Shown here piece after piece: positions 1 through 11,467 of a stretch of DNA of 64,000 bases (the stretch's first letter is position 1; the number at the start of each line of letters is the position of its first letter). The notes under the pieces were generated by a model. The model saw only the letters and a program-made list of their open reading frames with translations. It did no database searches and was not told where the DNA came from. This stretch comes from Fremontodendron californicum (lineage: Eukaryota; Streptophyta; Magnoliopsida; Malvales; Malvaceae), in assembly GCA_030761205.1 (NCBI GenBank), contig JAULJL010000010.1, positions 5,089,001 to 5,153,000 of the forward strand, read 5' to 3'. The translations under genes were made by a program, and so were the position numbers.

Positions 1-950
1 TTGTGAAATTAAAAAACTCCACTACCAACGTACAAAATAATAATCTATATTTATATTATATATACTATATTTAAAAAATTTATTATTTAATGATCGATTA
101 AATTTATCAATTTGATTTTGAATTATGAAAATAAAAAAATCAATTGATTTAGTTGATTAAATCGTTGTCACTAATTGACGACTCTCACTGAAATTGATCT
201 ACCTGAATTAATTTGACCAAACTAAATCAACTTCGATCAACTAAATCGGTTATAACCGACCTTTACTCACCCTAAATAGAAGCAATTGCATGAAGGGTGA
301 ATGATATCAATTTTAAGAACAAAATTTGTCAGAACCAAAAAAAGAACAAAAATTGTGTCTTTATTCATATTCATTCGAATTGTTTTTTTTTTTCTTCGAA
401 TTATTTAGTATTTTCCCTTTGGATGATTGATCAAAATTTGGTTTAGGTTACTGCAGTCACATTTTTTGTTTATTTCTTTTCTATTTGTGGAATTCTTTAA
501 AAAAATTTAAAATGAAAAATTTTCTTGATAAATTGGAGATGTACATGATGAATTTATCAATCCTTATATGTGATCTAAATCATATTAACCCCACCCAAAT
601 TAGAAATAAATAAAATATACATATATCTAATAAAGGTAGGTTAAATCTTGACATATATATATATATGTATGAATTATCCATTCCAAAAGTATTAAAATAA
701 GAATATGAGTAAATGGTGGGTATTAAAAATTTTGGCCACGATGGTCCTTAACCCTAAACGTGAAACATAGTGTCTAAAATTGCAAAAATGGCAGACCAGA
801 TGCATGGCACATGCTTCATGGGAAGAAATACTGTTGCTGTCATGGATGTAAACATTAAAAGGCAGTTCAAAATGTAGCAGCAGTTTTCTACTAGCTTTTT
901 TATTGTAGGGACCCTGTCCCTTGATGCCTTTCTAACCCTAACTGTTATCA
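1..950. other. AT-rich intergenic DNA, left edge
   Basis: No open frame with recognisable protein similarity and no RNA gene is seen. The stretch is AT-rich with short poly-A/T runs and a small (TA)n run near 650-667. It carries no clear terminal repeats. Confidence 0.6.
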
Positions 951-1697
951 GAGGTTTCATTTGGATGACCGATTAATATCGGTGCAAAAAATGGATGCCT
1001 TTTTGCCCTAATTGTATCCGGATACCATTTGGATAGCACCTTACGGTGTAGTTAAATTCATTGTCCCTCCACTTGAAGAACGGAAGGGAAAAGGTTTAGT
1101 GAGTAATTGCATTGTTTGAATCAAAATGCCTCAATTATTCAATTTTTATTTATTAAAGTATCCCTACTTAACACAAAACCTTTACTTTATATTTTTGTTT
1201 TAAAAACTTTATTTTGACATTTATATTTGTTTGTTTTGTTATATGTTTTATATTTTGTTAAATAGTATTTATAATTGCAATAAACATTATTTCTTTAAAT
1301 ATTAAATATTTTGAAGTATATTTTATAATTTTTAATACTTAAAATTATAATTATTTATGTATTAATACTTAATGTTTTAGTGGCCTATTATTTGACATAA
1401 AAATAATTTTACCAATTCTTAATTATTTATTAACTTCATAAATGTCAAATATATTAAATTTTTTATTATATACAAACTTTAATTTAATATAGTTAATGGT
1501 CATTAATTTTCTTTTTTCACTACACTACACTACACTTCACTTCAGTATTACTATTGTTTTGCTATCCAAACACATATCTCACTACTAATTTTAATATCAC
1601 CGTTAAACACTCAATCTCACCGCTACGATAATAACTTATCTTATCATCACTGTTATTTTTAATTCCGATGAAACCATCACCATTCAAATGAAACCTT
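951..1697. mobile_element. MITE-like element with imperfect terminal inverted repeats
   Basis: The left end reads AGGTTTCATTTGGATG and the right end is its near inverse complement (CATTCAAATGAAACCT). No coding capacity is seen. The right third, with repeated TCTCACCG/TCTCACTA blocks, is similar to 35470-35685 and, inverted, to 16780-16985, so this is a dispersed family. The target-site duplication is not clear, so the exact ends and the superfamily are uncertain. Confidence 0.5.
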
Positions 1698-2183
1698 AAT
1701 TAAGCGTAACAAAACTATTGCGAGGCTCAGGATCCTTTTAGATGTACGATGAGAGATGATTCCTTCATGTTGAAATGTATGATTCACTTTTTCATATTTC
1801 TTACCCAAATAAACTCTTGGAGCCCATTTTTACTAATCTTTTATCAAATGTAAAAAAATTTGTTCGATGGATATGTAGGAGACTAGGAGTATAGGTATCC
1901 GACCCGATTCGGTCGGCATCTCACAACGTTTGTCCAACCCATCCATTACAACTTATTTAGGCTCATTTAATTTAAATTTATTATTAAAATATTAAGAATG
2001 ATTTTATATTAATATTTTATATCGATCTTAATTAAAATTAAATTAATTATTTATAATAAAATATATTCACGGATCGTACTAGAACTTGAAAATTTTTGTC
2101 CAGAATCAAGTTTGGTGAGAAACTTAGCTCATATTCATAGATAGATCTATTTAAGAGTTAGGATTACAACCTTTCGAGGAGTC
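1698..2183. other. Intergenic DNA left of the retrotransposon nest
   Basis: AT-rich sequence without recognisable genes. It ends at the 5-bp target-site duplication of the outer copia element. Confidence 0.5.
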
Positions 2184-2188
2184 CACTC

Positions 2189-2628
2189 TGTTGAGAAAAA
2201 CTTAGAGTAGATAACTCTAATTTTACCACTCAAAGAAAAAAGTTTAGATTTTAGGAAAACTCACAAATGCTCACACTTCACTCTAGACTACACTCTTTAG
2301 AGAAGAACTCCTTAGGAAAACTTAGAACTTTTATTGCTTATTGAAGCTTACTACTTGATGATTTACAAATGCAAGAGAGGGGGATATTTATACAATACCA
2401 AGACAAACACAAGCCACACAAATATAAAATCTAAATAAATTACAACCACCCATTGTTGTTTAATAACAATCACACATTTAAATCACACAACTACAACCAC
2501 ACATTAAACCACACAACTACAACCACACATTAAACCACACAACTACAACCACACATTAAACCACACAATTGCAACCACACATTGTTAGGCTTTTATTTTT
2601 CCTTGGGCTGGTATTGGACAATTTAACA
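2189..2628 (-). repeat. 3' LTR of outer copia element
   Basis: It is 440 bp and near-identical to 16333-16771. It contains about four copies of an ACCACACATTAAACCACACA-type short tandem repeat (roughly 2480-2580). The pol stop codon lies at 2623-2625, inside the LTR edge. Confidence 0.96.
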
Positions 2629-5554
2629 CTCCCCCTCAATACCAGCTCTTCCTCTTTGCACCATGTTGAGTTGACGACGAAATATTTCAAATTTGTTGAT
2701 ACTCAAACCTTTTGTGAATAAATCTGCCATTTGATCATCTGTCTTGATCTGCTTCATCTCAATCTCTTCTTGTAGAACCTTTTCTCTGATAAAGTGATAA
2801 TGCACTTCTATATGTTTGGTTCTTGCGTGAAAGACTGGATTTTCTGCCAAACGAATTGCTGACTGGTTGTCGCAATACAATGGAACTGCATAATCTACTG
2901 GTTGATGTAGATCACTCATTAGTTGTATCAGCCACGTACACTCTTGAGCTGTCATTGCTGCTGCTCGATACTCAGCTTCGGTAGTTGACAATGATACCGT
3001 TGGTTGTCTCTTACTGCACCAAGAAATTGTTCCAGAACCAAGTTTAAACATGTACCCAGTTGTTGATCTCCTGGTGTCATGATCTCCTGCATAGTCAGCA
3101 TCACAATAACCAACTAACTTACAGTCTTCACCTTTCTTGTACAAAAGACCATAATCTATTGTACTTTTCACATATCTCAGTATTCGTCGAACTGCTTCTA
3201 AATGAGGCTTCTTCGGATTTTGCATATACCGACTCATCACACCAACTGTATAAGAAATGTCAGGTCGAGTCAAGGTTAAGTAGATCAGGCTACCTACCAA
3301 TTGTCGATACATAGTTGCATCTTCCAAGTCTTTGCCTTCAAGTGCACACATCTTGCCATTTGGTTCCATCGGTGTTGAAATTGGCTTGCTCTCGAGCATT
3401 CCAAACCTTTTTAGCAAATCTTTAGAATATTTTTGTTGACAGAGAAATATTCCTTCTTGTATGTGATCAACCTCTAGACCAAGAAAGTGCTTGAGTTGTC
3501 CAAGTTCTTTCATTTGGAAACGAACTGATAAATTCTCTTTGGTTTGAAGAATTTCTGCCTCATAATCACCAGTTATGATTAAATCATCCACATATATCAA
3601 TACGATAGCTAGCTGTCCTCCATTAGCTTTGACAAACAAGCTGGAATCTGCAGGTGTCACTGAATAACCACTATGAGTTAAAAATTCAACAATCTTACCA
3701 TACCATGCTCTAGGTGCTTGTTTCAATCCGTAAAGTGCCTTTCGCAGCTTACACACATGCTCAGGATGATTTTGGTTTTGAAATCCCAATGGTTGAATCA
3801 TGTAGATTTCCCGATCTAGCTCTCCATGAAGGAATGCATTCTTCACATCCATCTGCCACAAGTTCCAGTCTTTGTTGGCTGCAAGGGCAAGTAGGACTCG
3901 TACGGTTGTAAGTCTTGCCACCGGACTAAACGTTTCATCATAGTCTAGCTCATACTTCTGAGAGAAACCACGAGCCACCAACCGTGCCTTGTACCTTTCA
4001 ATCGACCCATCTGGACGATGTTTTATCTTGTAAACCCACTTGCAGGATATGGGTTTCACATCTCGTGGTTTTGGCACTAGATCCCAAGTCTGATTCTGCT
4101 CAAGCGCATTGATCTCTTCTTTCATAGCCATAATCCACTCAGAACTCTGTGATGCTTCTTCAAACGTCTCAGGTTCTGTTGCAATTGGTTCTTCCACTAT
4201 GGCTGCATTAGCATATTTGGGATTTGGCTTCCGTGCTCTTGTTGTCCTTCGGATTTGTGATTGTGGAGATGGTTCTTCCACTTCACTCGATCTAACATCT
4301 GGTTGATACACACCAGTTTGCCAAGGACTCTGGACTAACACTTGCTCGTCATCGTCATCATCACATAGGTCTTCTACTTCGTCTGAAGTTGATTGAAGTT
4401 GGACAATATACTCTCCCATTTTCTGTTGTAACATGTCTTCAAATTCTTTTGAATCTGACAACACCTCCTTTTCTGAGGACCACCAAAAAGATGCTTCATC
4501 GAATACCACATTGCGTGAAGTGTAACATCTTCCACTCGTAGGATCACAACATTTCCACCCTTTCCTTTGGTTGTCGTATCCCACAAAGATACACCTAGTT
4601 GCTTTCTTATCAAACTTGCTACGTAAATGATCAGGAACAAATACATAACATACACAACCAAATACTCGAAAGTAGCTGAGTGAAGGTTTCATTTTCCACA
4701 ATTTCTCAAAGGGTGAAACAAACTCTAACCTTGGTTGAGGAAGTTTGTTGATCACATGGGTTGCGGTTCTCATAGCTTCGGCCCAAAATCTTCCGGGTAC
4801 ATTCTTTGCATGCAGCATACTCTGACAAATTTCTGCAAGATGCCGATTATTTCTCTCTGCTACACCATTCTGTTGTGGTGTATTGACACAAGTATACTGA
4901 TGACGTATGTTGCATTCTCGTAGGTATTGAGAGAATTCGCCTGAGCTATATTCTCCTCCATTGTCTGTGCGCAAGCAACATATCTTCTTTCCCACTTCTC
5001 TTTCAACTATCTCTTTGAACTCTTTAAACTTTGAGAAAGTGCCAGACTTTTCTTTCATAAAGAAAACCCACACATACCTAGAGAAATCATCAATAAACGT
5101 CACCATGTACCGCATTCCACTAATTGATGGTTGCTTAACGGGCCCAAATACATTAGAGTGAACTAACTCTAATGGTTCTTTTGCTTTAAACTTTGACTCC
5201 TCGTATGGCAATTGGTGTGCTTTACCATATTGGCATCCTGCACAAACTGTGTCTGTTCTTATGTCAAGCTGAGGAAGTCCCTTAAGCATCGACTTCTTCA
5301 TCATCATACTTAGCTTGGAATAACTAACATGACCTAACCGCATGTGCCATAAATCTGCTGTATCGCTCCTTCTTGTCTTGTCTACATATGCTGACTCTGC
5401 TGACATCACGTAGACTGACTCCAGACGTCGTCCTTCCATTATCGGCTGTCCTGAGATTTTGAGATCACGATATACCTTCACATCCTTTGGACCAAACAGA
5501 ATATGGTGACCTGACGATGTTAATTGTGCCACTGAAAGCAAATTTTTCTTCATG
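2623..5554 (-). pseudogene. Copia integrase / reverse transcriptase / RNase H portion
   Basis: This is the downstream part of the copia polyprotein, separated from gag-protease by the nested element. It is otherwise open for about 975 residues. Visible parts in order: GAG-pre-integrase zinc-binding region (HMRLGH, then CAGCQYGK), integrase core with FIDDFSR and the RTDNGGEY aspartate motif, the reverse transcriptase box YVDDLIITG, and RNase H with YCDADYAG and a C-terminal HIEVHYHFIREK region. The open frame starts about six residues earlier, inside the nested LTR, so its first methionine is an artefact. With no start of its own and no gag, it cannot make a normal polyprotein here. The stop is TGTTAA at the LTR edge. 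Confidence 0.95.
2629..2640 (-). other. Polypurine tract of outer copia element
   Basis: Read on the minus strand, ATTGAGGGGGAG directly abuts the 3' LTR. This is the usual plus-strand priming site of plant copia elements, and copia element 2 has a matching tract at 31243-31253. Confidence 0.9.
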
Positions 5555-5559
5555 CCTTG

Positions 5560-7621
5560 TGATGCACCCAAAAGAGTGTATCTTATTTAACCTTGCACTA
5601 AAAAGATAAATTGTAAGTATAGTAGTTAGCAAGGGTCGAGTCCTCAGGGATTGGGTTTTAGTTTATAAGTTAATAGTTTAAAACTTAAATTCAAGAACAA
5701 TAAAAGAAAAGGGGTTTTTGAAGCCAGATTTAAACTAAAGTAAATAATAAGAATAAGATGCAAGGCGGTATAACCAGCCAATAAAAATATATATACTAAA
5801 TTAGGCGGTATAACCAGCCAATAAAAATATATATACTAAATTAGGCGGTATAACCAGCCAATAAAAATAAAACAAAGTTAATATACAAATTAGGCGGTAT
5901 AACCAGCCAATAAAAATAAATATAAAAAATAAGCAAACTAAAAGTAAGAAAACAAGTAAGTAAGAAGAATCAAATATGAAAAATATGGTTAAGGTTTCAT
6001 TCTCCACCACTAGACATCATTAAGAATCAATTTCAGATCTATCAATATCAACCAACTATCAAAGTTAACAACCGTAGATAACAACAAGCTCTGTTATCCC
6101 AATCTTTCCTTAGTTTGTCGTTAAATAGAACAAGCTCTCTATTTAATCTCTAACCATTAAACAACCTAGAATAAGCTCTCTAAATTCAATTTAATGGCAG
6201 CTTTATGATGAGAAAAATAGGTTAATCTAAGCAACAAACACATAAGCTCGGATTGTTCAACTTAGGTTATGTTCCACTTTGCAATTATTGAAAACTTGAC
6301 CATAATCATTAATCACAAATTGCCACTTATGAATAGGAAATCAAGACAATTACACGGATCAAGACTCCTAAACTAGCAATAGATAATTATCAAGATCTAT
6401 CTAGTTGTACACCTAAATAAATCAAGACAACATCATGAAAAATTCTTGTAGAAGAACATAAGCAACTTTGATAGAAAATTAATGATAGATAGAATCTGAA
6501 AATCAATCACAAAACATGTCTAGGGCTTTGAAATCACCTTAACCAAATAGAAGTTTAGCCTAGCATAGGCATTGTAAACATAAACATAAAATTAAATAGA
6601 ATCTAAGAAGAAAATAAAAAAAAGAAAGAAGAAGAAGAAGAATATTAATTATCCAACCTCTTGCTCTTTCTAAAGAAAAAGAAAACTAGAGAAAAGAAAG
6701 AAGAAGAAAACTTAGAGAATTTTATTACAATGGCTAATATCCTACCTATGTACAATATCATCCTCTACAATCATCCAAGGCCCTCTATTTATACACATTT
6801 TGGAGGGCTAAATGACAAGAGACAAGCTTTACAAATTTCAAAGGTAGGTATAATAGGTGGGTGAATTTTTCTAACAATTTTCGTCATATTGTATGACAAT
6901 TTTGATCAGCCAACTTGATGGTCGATTTCGTCAATGTTGGAGGCCTGATCTGATCACATGGTCTTCTAGAAAAAGGTTCCCCTACCAGTCACGGATCCAT
7001 AGCCGTTGGAATCAGCTCATTTGCTGATGTGGATAAGCAGATATGGGCAAAATACGAAAACAGGTCAGCACAGACGTCATTGCACATCAGCCAACTTGAT
7101 GGTCGATTTCGTCAATATTAGAGGCCTGATCTGATCATATGGTCTTCTAGACAAAGGTTCCCGTATCAGTTACGGATCCATAGCCATTGGAATCAGCTCA
7201 TTTGCTGATGTGGATAAGCAGATATGGGCAAAATACGAAAACAGGTCAGCACAGACGTCATTGCACATCAGCCAACTTGATGGTCGATTTCACTAGGGAA
7301 AACGACTCCGTTTCAAGAAGTGTAAAACATGAAAAAGATAGATATGCCTCTTAGCTTTGCACGGCTACAAATTTCAGCCTTATTGCTTCAGTGAAACTCT
7401 AGATATAGCTGATATTGCAAAAGGTGTCGGAACTGGAACTGAACTGGATTTGCCCTTAATTCTAGTAATCTGAAATCACTCAAAGAAACTTGTGAAAAAC
7501 ACCAAATTACATAAAAATATAAAAGATCATAAATACAATTAGACTAAACAATAATAACTCGTATTTGACACAAAACAATAATAAAACATAACTAAAAACT
7601 ATATAATTATACGAGTTATCA
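5560..7621 (-). repeat. 3' LTR of nested element
   Basis: It is 2062 bp. Internal structure includes a roughly 41-bp tandem repeat centred on GGCGGTATAACCAGCC (four copies, about 5764-5912) and a 181-bp tandem repeat starting CAGCCAACTTGATGGTCG at 6907, 7088 and, truncated, 7269. A TATA-like TATAAATAG on the minus strand lies near 6786-6793. The short open frames inside are low-complexity. Confidence 0.95.
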
Positions 7622-7637
7622 CACCCCCACACTTAGC
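7622..7637 (-). other. Polypurine tract of nested element
   Basis: On the minus strand GCTAAGTGTGGGGGTG runs straight into the 3' LTR. Similar AAGTGTGGGGG-like strings recur inside the element at about 8505-8516 and 9150-9163, with a weaker one at 11484-11496. Confidence 0.8.
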
Positions 7638-9132
7638 TTTTTGCTAGTCCTCGAGCAAAATCAAATAAAATAAGAAAATCTAATCTAATCCACTTTCGTA
7701 GGAAATCACGGTGGCACTTAGCATGTGACACAAGCCTTTAAACCCCTAGGTGTCCCTAGTGGACGAGTTTAGTCTCGTGAGGGTTTACTAGAACGATACC
7801 CACAAACATTGAAAAACTAAAATATAAATAAACTACATATACTAAAAATATTTATTCCTAATCCTTTCAATACAAATTAGAGACAATCTTTGAACAAGTC
7901 TTATAAACTAATCAATAGCTTAAAAAATTTCACAAAAAATCATGCTTGAATGTAAATTGTTTGAGTTAAGCCAATATTAGCATAACATATCTCAATCAAA
8001 ATAGTGCATGTTCAAATTTAATCTCAACTTCTCACATGGGATACTCTCTTGATTTTCACTCTTTAAAGTAGTGGTAAAGTGTTTACACTCAATCATTCTC
8101 ATGAAAACACTTCTACCATATGCTTGCTTGTCCACCTATTCTCCACTAAAAGATCATGCAACTTCATAAATCAAGAGGTCTTTAATCAAGGTTGTAATGG
8201 GGCCAAGGGGTTTGTAATGTGGTTGAAGAACAAAAGGATAAAGATATCACAAAGGTTCCAAAGAGTTCATAAAGTTTAGAGACATAAAAAAATTATACAA
8301 AGAAACTTCTCAAAACTCTTTACAAGTACATAGTCACCTAGGCCGGATATTCATGTTGGGCCTTTTCTTCATTCTAAACAACTTTGTAACATCTTTTTCT
8401 TTTTCCACAAATTCAAGAGATGATTCATATATATATATTTTTTTTACATAGGAATGTATTTTCCAGTATTCCATTTCTTTTTCTCTTGACTTTTCTTTTC
8501 TTTTCCCCCCACACTTATTTCTTGTTTCTAACCAAAAAATATCCCTTGTCTTTGCAACTTGTCTCAAATCATGCTAATTCATCTTTGGAACAAAGGTAAA
8601 GATATAAGTATATTTAGGTTAGGGACAAGTTATGGTTACCAAAGAGATAGCTTATTCAATGTAGGCTCAAATTGGTTCACTAAGGGTGTGTTCTCTTGGA
8701 ACATCAATAAGGGATGGCTGTTTGGCTCTGGTTATAATCCTAATGCCTCTATCATATTCATGTTGTCACATGTATCAATATAGTCTCAAACGGTTTAAAG
8801 CAAGTTCTAGAGAATCATGTAATCATAAGAGCACTCAAGAAAGAAATTAGATTGATTTGTATAATGCATCAATCATTTTAGGCTCAAAAACTCACAATGA
8901 TGATTATACAAGTCAATTTTAAGTCTAAACATGTTTCTTTCTCAATCAACATATCATATTAACATTGGCTCATAAAAATTAGTATCAAGCTTAATTCTCA
9001 TGAAAATCTTCTCACTAGTAACCAGTTTAGACCTATGCAATTCATATCTCATCATTGTATTAAAAAGGAACTAAAACACACTAAAAATAATAATAATAAA
9101 GACTCATAAAAAAAAATAGTAGACGAAAATAA
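7638..9132 (-). other. Non-coding 3' internal region of nested element
   Basis: This is the stretch where an autonomous relative would carry its 3' untranslated region or pol remnants. I see no pol motifs in any frame. Open frames here are short and AT-rich. One PPT-like string occurs at 8505-8516. Confidence 0.6.
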
Positions 9133-9345
9133 AAGAAATCCTAAATCATCCCCCCCACACTTAATTCTTACATTGTCCTCAATGTAAGTCTATTAACCCA
9201 AATGAAAGAATCGTGTGTAAGAGAAAAGAACTAATAACATAAGTATAGGAACAACTAGACTCAAAACAAAACAAACTCATGCAACCTAAATACTAAACAA
9301 TAATTAACAAGTAAACATAAAAAGATTAAAGTCAAACTGACAAGG
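9133..9345 (-). repeat. Direct repeat, downstream copy, flanking the ORF cassette
   Basis: This block (PPT-like run, then a string such as CCCAAATGAAAGAATC and GAAAAGAACTAATAA) is repeated in the same orientation at about 11468-11665. The two copies are diverged by substitutions and small indels. Together they bracket the LOG-like and 178-residue ORFs. Confidence 0.75.
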
Positions 9346-9540
9346 TATGTCTCAAGTCTCCCTTACTCAGACCTTGTTCATAATGAATACTTCTAAATTG
9401 CTTAAAACACAACAAACATTTTTTTTTTTTTTGAAAAGAAGAAATCAAACTGACAAGGTATGTCTCAAGTCTCCCTTACTCAGACCTTGTTCAGAATGAA
9501 TACTTCTAAATGGCTTAAAACACAACAATTTTTTTTTTTA
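9331..9540. repeat. Tandem duplication of about 115 bp
   Basis: The string TGACAAGGTATGTCTCAAGT and the roughly 90 bases after it occur twice in a row (from about 9338 and 9450), each copy ending in a long poly-T run. The copies differ at only a few bases. No coding sense is seen. Confidence 0.8.
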
Positions 9541-9688
9541 ATTAGCAAAATATGTCCCTTACCCCATACTAAAATATGACATTGTCCCCAATGTCAAATT
9601 TTAAAGGTAGGATTTAGGAGATATTACCTGCAGAGGTTGCTAACCACTTATTATAACTGAGACACAACAAACAAAATGTTAGATAATG

Positions 9689-10336
9689 TCACAAAGACAA
9701 AGTGCAATCCACTCCTTGCTCGTCCATATCTCTTTTTCTTTTTCCGAGCGTTTGCGAAACAACCGTAGCAGATAAATACTCATAAGCTTGGAGCTTTTTG
9801 AGTAAATCTTCAATGGTTGTAGCAGAAATTATGGTTCTCCTTGCCTCTGAAAACATGAATCCATTATCCACAGCATTATCTAAATATGAAAGCAAATTAC
9901 TAAAATAACCATTAATATTAAGCAAACCAATGGGTTTCTTATTTGTGACCAAAGATGACCAAGAAGCCACGCAAGCTATTTCTTCCAATGTACCCAGACC
10001 TCCTGGTAAAGCAATGAATGCATCGGCACAATGGTACATGATTGTCATCCGTTCAGGGATACTCCAGACTTGTATTTCCTTACCCACGGTAGGTCCACAA
10101 AAACTTGTGAATAGTTTTGGCACGATTCCTAGAACTGGACTTCCTCCGGCGTGTGCTGCTGTAGCGACTGCTCCCATTAAACCCGTACTACCGCCTCCAT
10201 AAATCAAGTGGATCTTTTGTTGGGCAAGTATTACTCCAACTCTTATGGCTTCATCAGCGAATATGTTATTTTTCCCTGGATAAGCACCTCCAAAGACACA
10301 AATTTTTTTAATGCGCTGGGATGAAGTACTTTCCAT
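9689..10336 (-). CDS. LOG: LOG family protein (cytokinin riboside 5'-monophosphate phosphoribohydrolase-like) inside retroelement
   Basis: LOG enzymes release active cytokinin bases from cytokinin nucleotides in the cytosol. The ORF is 215 residues, normal for plant LOGs, with no intron and no frameshift. Visible motifs: CVFGGA at 13-18, YGGGSTGLMG at 46-55, an ER pair at 95-96 where the family has its catalytic arginine, and the signature PGGLGTLEE at 111-119 (family PGGxGTxxE; most plant LOGs have PGGYGT). GLLNINGY and the helical C-terminal half are also conserved. The tail has a basic GKRKRD stretch. The frame stays open 62 codons upstream, but that part is not LOG-like; the methionine at 10336 gives the family start. 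A TATA-like CTATATATTA lies about 45 bp upstream (10380-10389). Departures from typical plant LOG are RM for RK and FGG for FCG. Activity is inferred, not shown. Confidence 0.9.
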   Translation of the reverse strand: MESTSSQRIKKICVFGGAYPGKNNIFADEAIRVGVILAQQKIHLIYGGGSTGLMGAVATAAHAGGSPVLGIVPKLFTSFCGPTVGKEIQVWSIPERMTIMYHCADAFIALPGGLGTLEEIACVASWSSLVTNKKPIGLLNINGYFSNLLSYLDNAVDNGFMFSEARRTIISATTIEDLLKKLQAYEYLSATVVSQTLGKRKRDMDEQGVDCTLSL

Positions 10337-10379
10337 TTTTTTTCTTCGAGTGCCTGAAAGAGAATGAGTACATGGTGTA

Positions 10380-10389
10380 ATATATAGAG
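10380..10389 (-). promoter_or_regulatory. TATA-like motif before the LOG-like ORF
   Basis: On the minus strand CTCTATATATTAC sits about 45-50 bp before the chosen LOG start. This suggests that a core promoter may have come with the gene rather than reliance on the LTR alone. It is a short AT motif in AT-rich DNA, so support is weak. Confidence 0.3.
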
Positions 10390-10704
10390 GACTGAGTAGT
10401 GAATCAGACAAGAGTAATAATGTCGCCGAAAGTGTATCTGACCTGTCAGAAGAAAATGTTAACCTAACAAAAGATTTTTGCGTGATTTCAGGAAGAAAAT
10501 CAAAAAGAGAAGAAAAAATCAACCGTAAAAGACAAATAAAAAAAAAACAAAACGAGAATAATTACACAAATCAAACAACACGTAAATTAAACCAAAATAA
10601 AGTTATTGCAAATCAAACCAAAAGCTGAGAAGTCATTTATTGTAGTTGTGATTGTGGCTCACATCTTCCTCTGGTTTTACGTCCAGAAACGGCTTAAACG
10701 CCTT

Positions 10705-11241
10705 CTATGAGTCGAGGATATGCTTCCCATCCAGTTTTCTTACAAGCTGGCAAACAGGGTCTTTTAACATCAGATTCCCAAGATGTTGCCATTCCCTTTG
10801 GAATTGCGGCCATAAATCAAGAATTTCTCTTTGTACGTCTCCACTAGGATGCGTCTCAAGAGAAAGTTGGATATTACCCAAATTCTCCTTACTCAGTCCA
10901 TCCTTAATGAATTCAATTTTATCATCTCGATTAGAGGAGGGAATCCCAATAGAACGACATTTACCGTTACACGTCCATCGTGCACATTTGTGGCAATTTG
11001 AACTCATGCGCTTTGCTCGTCGCTTCTTTGCAAAAGTGCTTCTACCTGTACCTGGTAAATGCAAAACAGGAAGATATTCATCTTCACGTACCTTGGCTTC
11101 AATTATCCAACGTATGTCGTCAGGAATCCCTTTGTGCATAAGCATTCTTAATCTTTCAAGTCGAACTTGGTAAAGCTTTAGTAAAATATTTCGAGGAAAA
11201 GGAGGAAATCGTTTCTGCAATCTTGTGAGAATATCATCCAT
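10705..11241 (-). CDS. Unrecognised 178-residue protein in nested retroelement
   Basis: I do not recognise this protein. It is intact and strongly charged, with less AT-biased codons than the surrounding element. The N-terminal third is rich in Arg/Leu and looks helical (LTRLQKRFPPFP, then LYQVRLERLRML). A central basic stretch TFAKKRRAKRM is followed by a possible zinc-binding cluster CHKCARWTCNGKC. The C-terminal third looks helical again. It shows no gag zinc knuckle (CX2CX4HX4C), protease or integrase motif. It lies 368 bp upstream of the LOG-like ORF on the same strand, between direct repeats, and a TATA-like TATATAAATT lies about 50 bp before its start. It may be a second captured cellular gene or an element-specific accessory protein. 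Confidence 0.65.
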   Translation of the reverse strand: MDDILTRLQKRFPPFPRNILLKLYQVRLERLRMLMHKGIPDDIRWIIEAKVREDEYLPVLHLPGTGRSTFAKKRRAKRMSSNCHKCARWTCNGKCRSIGIPSSNRDDKIEFIKDGLSKENLGNIQLSLETHPSGDVQREILDLWPQFQREWQHLGNLMLKDPVCQLVRKLDGKHILDS

Positions 11242-11467
11242 CCTGAAAAAAAAATGAAAAAAAATTGAAAGAGAAATTGGAAGAGAAATTTATATACAAT
11301 ATCAGTTTTGTGGGTAGCTGATGGAACCGATTTAAATAATCACGGAGTACCGTTATCCGCCATTTAACCGGGGTTAAAAAAAATATATATTTATATCTAG
11401 TTATTTTCAAAACAAGGATCAGAAAGAAAAACAACATAAAAAGACTCAAAAACAAAACACTCTAAAT

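Noticed and set aside
5555..5571. Methionine start of the long copia pol frame
   Set aside because: These codons come from the LTR of the nested element. The true copia frame enters from the gag side, so this is not a real start.
5801..6010. 69-residue frame in the LTR, repeated at 13068-13277
   Set aside because: It is a hydrophobic translation of the 41-bp LTR tandem repeat; identical only because the LTRs are identical.
7622..9132. Possible pol remnant in the nested element
   Set aside because: I looked for RT, RNase H, integrase and protease motifs on both strands and found none.
10337..10522. N-terminal extension of 62 residues on the LOG-like ORF
   Set aside because: The frame stays open upstream, but the residues are not LOG-like and the downstream methionine gives the normal family length and start. 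Treated as leader sequence.
9930..11173. Plus-strand open frames at 9930-10202 and 10652-11173
   Set aside because: They are antisense shadows of the LOG-like and 178-residue ORFs and show no family motif of their own.
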